The notes under the pieces: model-generated
What the model was told of the DNA's origin: nothing
What the model saw: only the letters and a program-made list of their open reading frames with translations
Databases searched by the model: none
Position numbers and translations under genes: made by a program
NCBI GenBank assembly: GCA_949294185.1
Contig: CASFGA010000004.1
Location: forward strand, 248,001-312,000
From: an uncultured Bacteroides sp.
Lineage (GTDB): Bacteria; Bacteroidota; Bacteroidia; Bacteroidales; Bacteroidaceae
Direction of reading: 5' to 3'
DNA length: 64,000 nt
Shown here: positions 25,833 through 35,483 of the stretch, piece by piece
How positions within the stretch are numbered: position 1 is the first letter of the stretch
Layout: each line of letters opens with the position of its first letter

Positions 25833-26731
25833 CTATAAATATCGGTAGCCTGAAAATGTCAAATCCGGTGATGACAGCATCGGGCACATTCGGGTATGGC
25901 TTGGAATTCCAAGACTTTGTTGATTTAGAGCAAATAGGAGGCATTATTGTAAAAGGGACAACCTTGCACCATCGTGAGGGCAATCCTTATCCGCGTATGG
26001 CAGAAACGCCTATGGGAATGCTGAATGCCGTCGGATTACAGAATAAAGGCGTACATTATTTCGTGGATCACATTTATCCGCAAATCAAGGATATTCGCAC
26101 GAATATGATTGTAAACGTTTCAGGATCGCAGGTTGAAGATTATGTTGAAACAGCAGGCATCATCAATGAACTGGACAATATTCCGGCCATCGAATTGAAT
26201 ATCTCATGTCCAAACGTTAAACAAGGTGGAATGGCATTCGGGGTATCTGCTCATGGAGCTGCCGAAGTTGTGGGTGCAGTCCGCAAAGTATACAAGAAAA
26301 CGCTGATAGTAAAACTTTCTCCCAATGTGACTGATATTACTGAAATAGCCCGAGCCGCAGAATGTGCAGGGGCCGACAGCGTTTCGCTTATCAATACTTT
26401 ATTGGGTATGGCTATTGATGCAGAAAAAAGAAAGCCTGTTCTTTCAACTATAACAGGTGGTATGAGCGGTGCCGCTGTTAAACCGATAGCTTTGCGCATG
26501 GTATGGCAGGTTGCACATGCTGTGAAAATACCGGTTATCGGCTTGGGAGGCATCATGAATTGGAGAGATGCTGTAGAGTTCTTCTTGGCCGGCGCTTCGG
26601 CTATTCAGGTCGGTACGGCCAATTTCATCGATCCTGCCGTTACTGTAAAAATAGCTAAAGGCATTGATGAGTATCTTGAACGTCACAACTGTTCTTCTAT
26701 ACGTGACATTATTGGGGGATTAATCATTTAA
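25820..26731 (+). CDS. pyrD: Dihydroorotate dehydrogenase, catalytic subunit (class 1B)
   Basis: The 303-residue FMN enzyme oxidises dihydroorotate to orotate. Class 1B is indicated by the partner pyrK and by the active-site Cys in [16 protein letters not shown]-binding segments include [40 protein letters not shown] and QVGTANF. Its start lies within the end of pyrK. Confidence 0.95.
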   Translation: MADLTINIGSLKMSNPVMTASGTFGYGLEFQDFVDLEQIGGIIVKGTTLHHREGNPYPRMAETPMGMLNAVGLQNKGVHYFVDHIYPQIKDIRTNMIVNVSGSQVEDYVETAGIINELDNIPAIELNISCPNVKQGGMAFGVSAHGAAEVVGAVRKVYKKTLIVKLSPNVTDITEIARAAECAGADSVSLINTLLGMAIDAEKRKPVLSTITGGMSGAAVKPIALRMVWQVAHAVKIPVIGLGGIMNWRDAVEFFLAGASAIQVGTANFIDPAVTVKIAKGIDEYLERHNCSSIRDIIGGLII

Positions 26732-26744
26732 GCCCCAACAAAAC

Positions 26745-26792
26745 CTCTAAATTCGGCAGTGACGAGCTTTTTTCTCACTGCCAAATTTAGAG
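26745..26792 (+). terminator. Long hairpin after pyrD
   Basis: CTCTAAATTCGGCAGTGA pairs with TCACTGCCAAATTTAGAG (one mismatch) around a T-rich loop. It lacks a clear T tract after the stem, so termination is probable but not certain. Confidence 0.55.
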
Positions 26793-26932
26793 TGTTGCTT
26801 ATTAAAAACTTCTTTTTCTTCTGTCACAAATAGTTTATGATGCTGTATAAAAAGATTTTTTGAAATGGCATATAATGCGCATTATGTTTAATAGCGCAGA
26901 GATAAACCAACTCTCCTCCATTTTTCCTTTGA

Positions 26933-27997
26933 TTATTCTGTCAGGAAATCTTTGATACGCTGTTCTTCGCTCAAACGACAAATCAACAACATGCCGTTTT
27001 TCTCCGCTACTATGTATCCGTCCAATCCTTGAATCACAACTTTCTTTTCCTCCGTCACATGTATTATGCAGTTTCGTGATTCATGCATTTTTATATTGGT
27101 GCCTACACATATATTATTGTGGGCATCTTTTTTCAGATTGTCGTGCAATGATCCCCATGTGCCCAAATCACTCCATCCGAACGACGCCGGAAATACATAA
27201 ATTTCATCTGCTTTTTCCATAACAGCATAGTCGATAGAGATATTTTCACATGCAGGAAACAGTTCGTTTATCAGTTCCTGTTCCTTGTCAGTATAATAAT
27301 AAGGAAGAAGCCGCTCGAATATCTTTGACATGGCAGGTTGATAAACACGCAATGCATTGACGATTGTACTGACATTCCATATAAAAATTCCTGCGTTCCA
27401 AAAATAATTGTTTTTTCGTAAATAGCGTTCAGCAGTTTCCTGGTTCGGCTTTTCTTTAAACGCATCTACTCTATAAATTTCTTTGTTGGACGGGCATGGC
27501 ATTGAAAGATCCGCCTCGATATATCCATATCCTGTTTCCGGACGAGTAGCCTTCATTCCGAGCGTAACTATTGCATCTGAATCTGCTGTAAATTTCATTG
27601 CAGACAAAACAACACGTGAAAACTCACGCTCATCCGTCACGATATGATCACTTGGTGTAACGACAATGTTGGCTTTAGGGTTTTTGGCCTTGATTTTCCA
27701 GCTTACATACGCGATGCATGGTGCCGTATTCCGTCGGCATGGTTCCAGCAATACGTGCTCACCTCCTATTTCAGGCAGCTGTTCCCTTACTATATCCGCG
27801 TAATCGGCAGAAGTTACTATCCAGATATTTTCAGGCGGACAGATGTTTTTGAAACGATCCACTGTCAACTGGATAAGTGTGCGCCCGCAGCCCAAGACAT
27901 CAATGAACTGTTTGGGTAATGAAGGACTGCTCATCGGCCAGAACCGGCTTCCAACACCGCCTGCCATTATGACCAAATGATTACTGTTCGGATTCAT
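26933..27997 (-). CDS. Mannose-1-phosphate guanylyltransferase
   Basis: A 354-residue nucleotidyltransferase making GDP-mannose from mannose 1-phosphate and GTP, the precursor for GDP-fucose and mannose in surface glycans. The signature is MAGGVGSRFWPMSSPSLPKQF, followed by TPSDHIV, GYGYIE, FKEKP and the metal-site segment FGWSDLGTW. It is the short form without the C-terminal phosphomannose isomerase domain. It has its own -7 element at 28042-28035 and stands convergent to pyrD. Confidence 0.93.
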   Translation of the reverse strand: MNPNSNHLVIMAGGVGSRFWPMSSPSLPKQFIDVLGCGRTLIQLTVDRFKNICPPENIWIVTSADYADIVREQLPEIGGEHVLLEPCRRNTAPCIAYVSWKIKAKNPKANIVVTPSDHIVTDEREFSRVVLSAMKFTADSDAIVTLGMKATRPETGYGYIEADLSMPCPSNKEIYRVDAFKEKPNQETAERYLRKNNYFWNAGIFIWNVSTIVNALRVYQPAMSKIFERLLPYYYTDKEQELINELFPACENISIDYAVMEKADEIYVFPASFGWSDLGTWGSLHDNLKKDAHNNICVGTNIKMHESRNCIIHVTEEKKVVIQGLDGYIVAEKNGMLLICRLSEEQRIKDFLTE

Positions 27998-28034
27998 GGC
28001 TATAATTTTAATAAAAATATATAATGTTGTATTG

Positions 28035-28042
28035 CAAAGATA
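28035..28042 (-). promoter_or_regulatory. -7 promoter element of the guanylyltransferase gene
   Basis: CAAAGATA on the plus strand reads TATCTTTG on the minus strand, 37 bases before the start codon. Confidence 0.55.
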
Positions 28043-28060
28043 ATAATTTATCCGAATAAA

Positions 28061-28095
28061 AAAGCCCGATTGATTAGAAAATCAATCGGGACTTT
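28061..28095 (-). terminator. Terminator of the xylRBA operon
   Basis: CCCGATTGATT / AATCAATCGGG stem with 4-nt loop, extended by AAAG/CTTT; on the minus strand it is followed by TTTTTTATTC. Confidence 0.85.
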
Positions 28096-28119
28096 AAAAT
28101 TACGAAAAAATATCAACTA

Positions 28120-29436
28120 TTAGCAATACATATTTAAAATAGCTTCATACAGTTCCTGCTTTCCGCTTGTCTGCTTCGGTTCGCCGTTAGCCTTTGCATA
28201 AGCAACCACTTCTTCCAATGTCAGCTTGCCTTCTTCGAACTCTTTACCTTTGCCTGAATCGAATGAAGCATAACGGTCGGCCAGCATTTTCTTATAAGGA
28301 GATTCTTCCAACAGTTTGGCTGCACTCAGCAATGCACGAGCCATAACATCCATACCGGCAATGTGGGCGATAAAGATGTCTTCCAAGTCTGTAGAGTTAC
28401 GACGAGTCTTGGCATCGAAGTTTGTACCGCCATCACCGAATCCACCGTTGCGGATGATTTGCATCATAGCCTGAGTCAGCTCATAGTTGTCAATTGGGAA
28501 CTGGTCTGTATCCCATCCGTTCTGGTAGTCGCCGCGGTTTGCGTCGATTGAACCCAACATGCCGTTGTCAACAGCTACGCAGAGTTCGTGCTCAAATGTG
28601 TGGCCGGCCAGAGTGGCATGGTTCACTTCGATGTTTACTTTGAAGTCTTTGTCCAGATTGTGAGCCTTCAAGAAGCCGACTACAGTTTCTGTATCTACAT
28701 CATACTGATGCTTGGTCGGTTCCATCGGTTTGGGTTCGATAAGGAAAGTACCCTTGAATCCGTGAGCACGAGCGTAATCACGAGCGATGGTCAGCATTTG
28801 TGCCAGGTGCTCTTTTTCGCGTTTCTGGTCAGTGTTCAGCAATGACATATAACCTTCGCGTCCGCCCCAGAATACATAATTGGTACCGCCCAGTTCAATA
28901 GTTGCATCGATAGCGTTCTTAATCTGAACTGCCGCACGTGCCACAACATCGAAATCAGGGTTTGTTGCTGCACCATTCATATATCGTGCGTGTCCGAATA
29001 CGTTTGCCGTACCCCATAACAGTTTGATACCTGTTTCAGCCTGTTTCTGCTTCAGATAAGCAACCACTTCTTTCAGGTTAGATTCATATTCCTCGATGGT
29101 TTCAGCTTCTGCGCAGAGGTCTACATCGTGGAAGCAGTAGTATTCGATACCTATTTTCTGCATGATTTCAAAGCCGGCGTCTGCCTTGTCTTTGGCAGCC
29201 TGTACTTTGTCCGGGTTTCCGTTCCACGGGAATGTCTTTGTTCCGCCGCCGAACTGGTCACCACCTTCAGCGCACAAGGTGTGCCACCATGCCATTGAGA
29301 ATTTCAACCAGTCTTTCATCTTCTTTCCCATCACTACCCTTTCAGGATCATAATAGCGGAAAGCCAGAGGATTTTTACTTTCTACACCTTCAAACTTGAT
29401 TTTTCCGATATTCGGAAAATACTCTTTTGTTGCCAT
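28120..29436 (-). CDS. xylA: Xylose isomerase
   Basis: A 438-residue class II xylose isomerase converting D-xylose to D-xylulose. Active-site residues His103 and Asp106 lie in FHDVDLCAE; metal ligands are visible in FLIEPKPMEPTKHQYD and NIEVNHATLAGHTFEHE. Length and the opening KEYFPNIGKIKFEG match the family. It is the last gene of xylR-xylB-xylA; 104 bases separate it from xylB. Confidence 0.97.
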   Translation of the reverse strand: MATKEYFPNIGKIKFEGVESKNPLAFRYYDPERVVMGKKMKDWLKFSMAWWHTLCAEGGDQFGGGTKTFPWNGNPDKVQAAKDKADAGFEIMQKIGIEYYCFHDVDLCAEAETIEEYESNLKEVVAYLKQKQAETGIKLLWGTANVFGHARYMNGAATNPDFDVVARAAVQIKNAIDATIELGGTNYVFWGGREGYMSLLNTDQKREKEHLAQMLTIARDYARAHGFKGTFLIEPKPMEPTKHQYDVDTETVVGFLKAHNLDKDFKVNIEVNHATLAGHTFEHELCVAVDNGMLGSIDANRGDYQNGWDTDQFPIDNYELTQAMMQIIRNGGFGDGGTNFDAKTRRNSTDLEDIFIAHIAGMDVMARALLSAAKLLEESPYKKMLADRYASFDSGKGKEFEEGKLTLEEVVAYAKANGEPKQTSGKQELYEAILNMYC

Positions 29437-29540
29437 AATCGTACTGTTTTTTAAAGTTAATGAATTTATTCTCTTAAATACTTGTTTTTCTATATAATCA
29501 TATCCTGATATCGTTATAAGGATACGGATTTTTCTTTATG

Positions 29541-31022
29541 TCAAAGCCGGTTCAAGCACTCTACCCAACGGCCGTAAGCATCTTCGTATGCAGCTTTGTC
29601 ATGCTCGTTAGGTTCGATGACCGCCAGTTTCTCAAGCGTTGCAAAGGCTTCGTTGTTGTCTTTATAGATACCTGCTCCGATGCCCGCTCCTTTTGCCGCA
29701 CCTACTGAGCCGTCTGTATCGTACAGTTCTATCACTGCTCCGGTCACTCCGGCCAATGTGTCGCGGAAAAGTGGACTGAGGAACATGTTGGCATGGCCTG
29801 CATGAATCTTTTTTACTTCCATTCCCATCGCCTTCATGATATCGATGCCGTAGCGGAATGAAAAGACTATACCTTCTTGTGCGGCACGTATAATGTGATT
29901 GCGTGTATGCTGATTGAAGTTTATCCCTTGGACAGAACAGCCTACTTCACGATTCTGAAGCATGCGTTCAGCTCCGTTTCCGAAAGGCAGAATGCTGATT
30001 CCTCCTGCTCCGATAGGAGCTTGGGCCGCCAGTTCATTCATGTCGGCATAGGAAACACCTTCCGGAGCCACCGTGCGTTTTATCCATGAATTCAGAATGC
30101 CCGTGCCGTTGATGCACAACAGAACTCCCAAACGGGTCTGTTCCCCCGTATGGTTGACATGCGCAAATGTGTTGACACGTGATTTTGGATCGTAGTTAAC
30201 CGAGCCGTTTACGCCGTAAACCACTCCTGAAGTACCGGCGGTAGAAGCAATTTCACCCGGATTAAACACATTCAATGACAGTGCATTGTTGGGCTGATCA
30301 CCCGCACGATAAGTTACTGGGATGCCTTCTTTCAGCCCCAGTTCAGCGGCAGCGGCAGCCGTTACACGCCCTTGTTCTGAAAAAGTAGGACGGATATCGG
30401 CAATCAAAGAGCGGTCTAAACCATAATAGTCCATCAGAAAACCTGCAACTTCATTCTGCTTGAAATCCCAGAACATGCCTTCTGAAAGTCCCGAAACGGT
30501 AGTACAAACCTCTCCCGTCAGTTTCATGGCGATATAATCACCCGGCAGCATGATCTTGTCAATCTTCGCGTAAACATCCGGCTCGTTCTCTTTTACCCAT
30601 GCAAGCTTGGATGCTGTGAAGTTTCCCGGAGAATTCAACAGATGAGAAAGGCATTGCTCTTCACCCAAATCCTTGAAAGCCCGGTCTCCATAAGGCACAG
30701 CACGAGAGTCACACCAGATAATGGAAGGACGCAAGACATTTTGTTCCTTGTCCACGCACACCAGTCCATGCATCTGGTAGGAAATGCCGATAGCGGCTAT
30801 TTCTTCTTTTTTCGCTCCACTTTCAGCCAATACGGCTTCTGTTGCCAGCTTTAAGTTTGCCCACCACATTTCAGGATGCTGCTCGGCCCATCCTGTACGT
30901 ACGGAAATGATTTCCGCTTCAACTTTCGGGAAAAAGGCTGATGCTGCACATTTCCCGGTTTCGGCATTTACCAGACTGGCCTTAACCGAAGAGCTTCCTA
31001 TGTCATAACCTAATAAATACAT
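29541..31022 (-). CDS. xylB: Xylulokinase
   Basis: A 493-residue FGGY-family kinase phosphorylating D-xylulose to xylulose 5-phosphate. Seen are the N-terminal phosphate loop GYDIGSSSVKASLV, the substrate motif GISYQMHGLV, the catalytic Asp in YRAGDQPNNA, and the ATP-site GGxxG-like segments near AAKGAGIGAG. It starts 2 bases after xylR and precedes xylA. Confidence 0.95.
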   Translation of the reverse strand: MYLLGYDIGSSSVKASLVNAETGKCAASAFFPKVEAEIISVRTGWAEQHPEMWWANLKLATEAVLAESGAKKEEIAAIGISYQMHGLVCVDKEQNVLRPSIIWCDSRAVPYGDRAFKDLGEEQCLSHLLNSPGNFTASKLAWVKENEPDVYAKIDKIMLPGDYIAMKLTGEVCTTVSGLSEGMFWDFKQNEVAGFLMDYYGLDRSLIADIRPTFSEQGRVTAAAAAELGLKEGIPVTYRAGDQPNNALSLNVFNPGEIASTAGTSGVVYGVNGSVNYDPKSRVNTFAHVNHTGEQTRLGVLLCINGTGILNSWIKRTVAPEGVSYADMNELAAQAPIGAGGISILPFGNGAERMLQNREVGCSVQGINFNQHTRNHIIRAAQEGIVFSFRYGIDIMKAMGMEVKKIHAGHANMFLSPLFRDTLAGVTGAVIELYDTDGSVGAAKGAGIGAGIYKDNNEAFATLEKLAVIEPNEHDKAAYEDAYGRWVECLNRL

Positions 31023-31024
31023 AA

Positions 31025-31765
31025 TTATTTTTTTTGTTTGTTATAAATTGCACGATCAAACTTATAATAACGAGCCGCACGGTGACAAACCCCCACTTCC
31101 TTTTCCTCTAAAGGGACCACGTAAGGCATAAGAGCTATTTTCTTGTGGAAATTACGCACATCAAAGCGCTTGTTATAAATCAGCTGAAATAAAGAACGAA
31201 GCTGCGCCGCCGTGAATTTCCGCGGCAGCAGGTCAAACATAGCCGAAGGTACTATTTCTACGTAGTGACGAATAAAGGCCAAGGCATCGTGGCAAATTTG
31301 CAAATGGTCAAAAGCCAAAGACTTTACTTCAGATACCGGGACCCAACAGGCATCGTATGTAGCACTCAGCTGGCGGCTTTTCCTGTCAATTTTCAGCAAC
31401 GAAAGATAAGCGACGGTAACAATCCTCCCTACCCGATTTTCTGTTATGCGATGAAAACGCTCCAGCCACATCACATCTTTAGGATTTGCCGTACGATCTT
31501 TAGACCCATAAGCTTTAAACTGAGCCATCTTGATGTTTTTCAGGCCTGTCAGCTCGTTCAACACTCGTTTTGCAGCATCATCCAAATCTTCATCTGCGTA
31601 AATCAGGCTGCCCGGAAGCTTCATGTCATTCGCCTCGCCATCAATATCCTTCCCTATTTGCCGAACCAGAAGAACTTTGAATTGCTCTCCGTCGAAACCT
31701 ATCAGCACACAGTCCACGGACACGTGTACATCAATTATCAGATTCTTGTCCTCGAGCTTTCCCAT
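31025..31765 (-). CDS. xylR: NrtR-like NUDIX transcriptional regulator, probable xylose regulator
   Basis: A 246-residue regulator with an N-terminal NUDIX domain (residues 12-150) and a C-terminal winged helix (residues 165-245, FTAAQLRSLFQLIYNKRFDVRNFHKKI). The NUDIX box is degenerate: the second half reads RVLNELTGL where a hydrolase has RExxEExGx, so catalysis is unlikely and the domain probably senses a sugar ligand. It heads the operon xylR-xylB-xylA, with a palindrome at 31840 upstream. The symbol is a functional inference from context; a paralogue regulates arabinose genes 4 kb away. Confidence 0.82.
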   Translation of the reverse strand: MGKLEDKNLIIDVHVSVDCVLIGFDGEQFKVLLVRQIGKDIDGEANDMKLPGSLIYADEDLDDAAKRVLNELTGLKNIKMAQFKAYGSKDRTANPKDVMWLERFHRITENRVGRIVTVAYLSLLKIDRKSRQLSATYDACWVPVSEVKSLAFDHLQICHDALAFIRHYVEIVPSAMFDLLPRKFTAAQLRSLFQLIYNKRFDVRNFHKKIALMPYVVPLEEKEVGVCHRAARYYKFDRAIYNKQKK

Positions 31766-31787
31766 ATCCTAACATATTTCGACACGG

Positions 31788-31795
31788 CAAATATA
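31788..31795 (-). promoter_or_regulatory. -7 promoter element of xylRBA
   Basis: CAAATATA on the plus strand reads TATATTTG on the minus strand, 23 bases before the xylR start. Confidence 0.55.
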
Positions 31796-31839
31796 AGAAC
31801 TTTTTTGTTATGTGATAAAAAAATAATGTGCAATTATAG

Positions 31840-31853
31840 ATGTTATAAAACAT
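31840..31853. promoter_or_regulatory. Candidate operator upstream of xylR
   Basis: ATGTTATAAAACAT is an interrupted palindrome (ATGTT-n4-AACAT) 45 bases upstream of the xylR -7 element. Its reverse complement recurs at 32110 with one mismatch. Confidence 0.5.
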
Positions 31854-32109
31854 TCTTTTCCAAAATGATAGTTTTCATACTTGATACAATATGTGGATGT
31901 TTATTGTCGCATAATATATATGGTGTAAATATAATATATAAATGTGTCTTTAAGCCTGGGTGCTGCCCCATTGGATTTATTGTGCGTTAAACAACAATGG
32001 TATGCCTTTGTCCCGGATGGCTGTGGCTCTTTTGCATTAACATTTTTTCTGTGCCTTGAAGCCGTGGTGACAGGTCTATTTGATAAAAAAACAAAGAAAA
32101 TAATAATTA

Positions 32110-32123
32110 GTGTTTTATAACAT
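32110..32123. promoter_or_regulatory. Candidate operator upstream of the symporter gene
   Basis: GTGTTTTATAACAT equals the reverse complement of the site at 31840 at 13 of 14 positions, 132 bases before the symporter start. Confidence 0.5.
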
Positions 32124-32254
32124 AGCTTTTTATAGGTGCACTTTTCTACTTTATGGCTAATATTGCATTCAGATTAGTGTTGTAAATACACCATTGAATG
32201 CGGCATGACAGATAAATTGCTTATAGATAAACAGTTAATTTAAATATTAAGATT

Positions 32255-34000
32255 ATGAATTGGAATTCACAAGAATTTGTATGGCTCGATTGGGCGGTTC
32301 TCGCCGTCGGAGTGATGGCGATTGTATGGGCGATTTATCGTACCATACAAAAAGACAAAGAAAAAATGAAAGGGGCTGACAGTCAGGATTACCTCTTTGG
32401 AAAAGGTGAGCCGTGGTATATTATCGGTGCTGCGATATTTGCAGCCAACATTGGCTCAGAGCATCTGGTAGGTCTTGCGGGTACAGGAGCGAAAGATGGC
32501 GTGGGTATGGCTCATTGGGAAATGCAAGGATGGATGATTCTCATACTCGGATGGCTGTTCGTTCCATTCTACCAACTGTTGAACAATAAGATGGGCAAGA
32601 TTATCACAATGCCGGATTTCCTCAAGTTCCGTTATACCCAGCGTACAGGCTCTTGGTTGTCAATCATTACATTGATAGCATACGTGTTGACTAAGGTTTC
32701 TGTAACGGCGTTTACTGGCGGTATTTTCTTTGAATATCTTCTCGGCCTGCCGTTCTGGTATGGCGCAATCGGCCTGATTGCCATTACGGCCGTATTCACT
32801 GTGTTTGGCGGAATGAAGGGCGTGATGACCTTGTCTGCCATACAGACTCCTATTCTTATCATCGGTTCTTTCCTCGTTTTGTTCCTTGGATTAAGCAAGC
32901 TTGGCGATGGCAGCATCAGCGAAGGATGGTCACAGATGATGGCGGTATGTAATGCTGCACACGAAGGCTTTGGTACCACGCACATGTTCCATACCGATCC
33001 GGCCGACCCGATGTATCCGCAATTCCCGGGATATGTAGTGTTCCTTGGTGCTTCCATTATCGGTTTCTGGTATTGGTGTACAGACCAGCACATTGTACAG
33101 CGTGTTCTTGGTCAGACAAAAGGAGAAGACAACGGTAAGGTGATGGCACGCGCCCGTCGCGGTACGATTGCGGCAGGTTATTTCAAGCTGTTGCCGGTGT
33201 TTATGTTCTTGATTCCTGGTATGGTTGCTTTTGCGCTTTCTCAGAAGACAGGTAGCGGCATCATTATGGATATCACCAACACTCATGATACAGACGGAGC
33301 TTTTGCCATGATGGTGAAGAACATTTTGCCTGCAGGTGTAAAGGGTATCGTTACTATTGGTTTCATCTGCGCCCTCGTAGCATCTTTGGCTGCATTCTTT
33401 AATAGTTGCGCCACTTTGTTTACAGAAGACTTTTACAAACCTATGAAAAAAGGCATGAGTGAAAGCCATTACGTATTTGTTGGTCGTGTTGCTACGGTAG
33501 TTGTCGTGCTTTTAGGCTTGATTTGGATGCCTATCATGATGAACATGGGTAATCTGTATTCATACCTTCAAGATATCCAGTCGCTCATTGCTCCTGCTAT
33601 GGTTGCCGTATTTACTCTCGGTATTTTCTCGAAGAGAATTACTCCGAAGGCAGGCGAATGGGGACTTATCGGTGGTTTCCTGATAGGAATGCTGCGTTTG
33701 CTCACCAATGTCCTCACCAATTCAGGTAAAGCAACGATGGATGGTGCTTTTTGGGAATATACGACTTGGTTCTGGCAAACCAACTGGTTAATCTTCGAAG
33801 TATGGCTGTTGGTGTTCATCATCATTGCGATGTTTGTAATATCAGCTTTCACCCCCAAGCCCAGTGCCGAACAGATTGCAGCCATTACGTTTTCAAAAGA
33901 CTATAAAAAGACAATCCGAGACAGCTGGAACAAATGGGATGTTATCGCCACTTTGGGAGTGGTTGTATTGTGTGCGTTGTTCTATGCTTATTTCTGGTAA
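32255..34000 (+). CDS. Sodium:solute symporter for a sugar, probably a pentose
   Basis: A 581-residue SSS-family transporter with about 14-15 membrane helices, importing a sugar together with Na+ (which the NQR pump would export). Family features include FAANIGSEHLVGLAG near residue 70, GGMKGVMTLSAIQTP, and WYWCTDQHIVQRVLG (the sugar-contact region). It sits between xylose and arabinose genes. It carries the same palindrome as xylR upstream and its own strong terminator, so xylose is the favoured substrate here; arabinose is a real alternative because similar symporters lie in Bacteroides arabinose operons. Confidence 0.85.
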   Translation: MNWNSQEFVWLDWAVLAVGVMAIVWAIYRTIQKDKEKMKGADSQDYLFGKGEPWYIIGAAIFAANIGSEHLVGLAGTGAKDGVGMAHWEMQGWMILILGWLFVPFYQLLNNKMGKIITMPDFLKFRYTQRTGSWLSIITLIAYVLTKVSVTAFTGGIFFEYLLGLPFWYGAIGLIAITAVFTVFGGMKGVMTLSAIQTPILIIGSFLVLFLGLSKLGDGSISEGWSQMMAVCNAAHEGFGTTHMFHTDPADPMYPQFPGYVVFLGASIIGFWYWCTDQHIVQRVLGQTKGEDNGKVMARARRGTIAAGYFKLLPVFMFLIPGMVAFALSQKTGSGIIMDITNTHDTDGAFAMMVKNILPAGVKGIVTIGFICALVASLAAFFNSCATLFTEDFYKPMKKGMSESHYVFVGRVATVVVVLLGLIWMPIMMNMGNLYSYLQDIQSLIAPAMVAVFTLGIFSKRITPKAGEWGLIGGFLIGMLRLLTNVLTNSGKATMDGAFWEYTTWFWQTNWLIFEVWLLVFIIIAMFVISAFTPKPSAEQIAAITFSKDYKKTIRDSWNKWDVIATLGVVVLCALFYAYFW

Positions 34001-34041
34001 AAACAACATGATATATTCATAATATATTGTTATATGTAGGC

Positions 34042-34074
34042 AGGAGGCGAGTTTCTTCGAGAAACTCGCCTCCT
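34042..34074 (+). terminator. Strong terminator after the symporter gene
   Basis: Perfect 15-bp stem AGGAGGCGAGTTTCT / AGAAACTCGCCTCCT with loop TCG, then ACTTTATCTTT. It separates the symporter from galM. Confidence 0.88.
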
Positions 34075-34209
34075 ACTTTATCTTTAGGCCGACTTCACCT
34101 TTCCGCCAGAAGCGTAAAAAGCAAATAACAGATGTTGCAATCCTGTTTTTGTGCTTGTGAAATCTGTTTTTCCTTACATGCAAAAAAGTTTTTTCCGGCA
34201 TGATTCCAA

Positions 34210-34229
34210 GCTTTATGTTGCATAACATA
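34210..34229. promoter_or_regulatory. Candidate AraR operator upstream of galM
   Basis: The site contains TTTATGTTGCATAA, a palindrome whose 20-bp context matches a site before tkt (40279-40298) at 17 of 20 positions. It lies 76 bases before galM. Confidence 0.5.
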
Positions 34230-34304
34230 GAGGTATGATAACCAACAAATCGTTTTAAGTGTTATTTTTACACCAAAATAAATCCATCATAAAATAGTAT
34301 TGAT

Positions 34305-35459
34305 ATGGAAAACATGAAAAAATCACTTTTGGGAATGGGCGCTGCTTTAATCTTGCTTAGCGGATGCGCCCAAAAACAGGAACAGCCTGTATTGACTTTG
34401 TCTGGTTTGAACCCGGCCAACTTTGAGGCCATGATTGACGGAACCAAGCCCGTGAAGCTGTATACCTTGAAAAACAGCCAGGGTATGGAAGTTTGTGTCA
34501 CCAACTTTGGAGGACGTCTTGTATCCATAATGGTCCCCGACAGGAATGGAAACATGACAGATGTAGTATTAGGCTTTGACAGTATAGCCGACTACCAGCA
34601 TATTCCCAGTGATTTTGGAGCAGCTATCGGCCGTTATGCGAACCGCATCAATCAGGGGAAAATAACGATTGACGGGACGGAAATCCAATTGCCGCAGAAC
34701 AATTTCGGACACTGCCTGCATGGGGGGCCGACAGGTTGGCAGTATCAAGTATATGAAGCCTCTCAAACCAATGACAGCACAATCGTGCTGACGATGAAAT
34801 CACCGGACGGCGACAACAATTTCCCCGGAAATGTTACGGCGAATGTCACTTATACGCTGACTGCGGACAATGCAATTGACATTAAGTATGATGCAACGAC
34901 AGACAAAAAGACGGTAATCAACATGACTAACCATTCATATTTCAACTTGAATGGCGACCCCTCAAAGCCGGCGATGGACAATATACTCTATATCGCGTCA
35001 GACAGCATTACTCCGGTTGACAGTACTTACATGACTGACGGGACAATGATGGCCGTAAAAGATACTCCGTTCGATTTTAATACTCCTAAAGCAATCGCTC
35101 CGTCTGTTACGGACTTCAGTAATGAACAAGTAAAATTCGGAAACGGATTCGACCACAACTGGGTTTTGAACACTAAAGGAGACATTACTCAAGTGGCAGC
35201 AAAACTGACAAGCCCGGTTACAGGCATAACATTGGAAGTCTATACTGACGAACCTGGCATCCAAGTTTATACCGGCAATTTCCTTGATGGAACGGTAAAA
35301 GGTAAAAAAGGCATTGTTTATCCGCAAAGAGCGTCTGTCTGCCTGGAAACCCAGCATTATCCAGACAGCCCCAACAAACCGCAATGGCCTTCTGTCATTT
35401 TAGAGCCGGGACAAACCTATCACAGCCACTGTATCTTTAAATTCGGTGTAGAAAAATAA
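34305..35459 (+). CDS. galM: Lipoprotein aldose 1-epimerase
   Basis: A 384-residue mutarotase that interconverts alpha and beta anomers of aldoses. A lipoprotein signal ends in LLSG-C21, so it is lipid-anchored in the periplasm, where it can act on sugars before or during uptake. Catalytic features are NRINQGKI with GRYANR (substrate contacts), the His pair in NNFGHCLHGG and NHSYFNL, and the Glu in LEVYTDEPGIQVYTGN. The alternative start at 34314 (MKKSLLG) is equally plausible. It heads galM-araR-araD-araA-araB. Confidence 0.92.
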   Translation: MENMKKSLLGMGAALILLSGCAQKQEQPVLTLSGLNPANFEAMIDGTKPVKLYTLKNSQGMEVCVTNFGGRLVSIMVPDRNGNMTDVVLGFDSIADYQHIPSDFGAAIGRYANRINQGKITIDGTEIQLPQNNFGHCLHGGPTGWQYQVYEASQTNDSTIVLTMKSPDGDNNFPGNVTANVTYTLTADNAIDIKYDATTDKKTVINMTNHSYFNLNGDPSKPAMDNILYIASDSITPVDSTYMTDGTMMAVKDTPFDFNTPKAIAPSVTDFSNEQVKFGNGFDHNWVLNTKGDITQVAAKLTSPVTGITLEVYTDEPGIQVYTGNFLDGTVKGKKGIVYPQRASVCLETQHYPDSPNKPQWPSVILEPGQTYHSHCIFKFGVEK

Positions 35460-35483
35460 AATATATTTAAAACAATTCCCGTT

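Larger units (their letters stand above)
31766..32254. other. Divergent control region between xylR and the symporter gene
   Basis: This 489-bp gap holds the xylR promoter and two inverted copies of one palindrome (31840 and 32110). No gene is supported. No perfect -7 element was found for the symporter; TGCCTTTG near 32002 is a one-mismatch candidate. Confidence 0.55.

Noticed and set aside
31265..31990. 241-codon plus-strand frame opposite xylR
   Set aside because: Antisense to xylR and crossing its promoter and operator; no domain seen.
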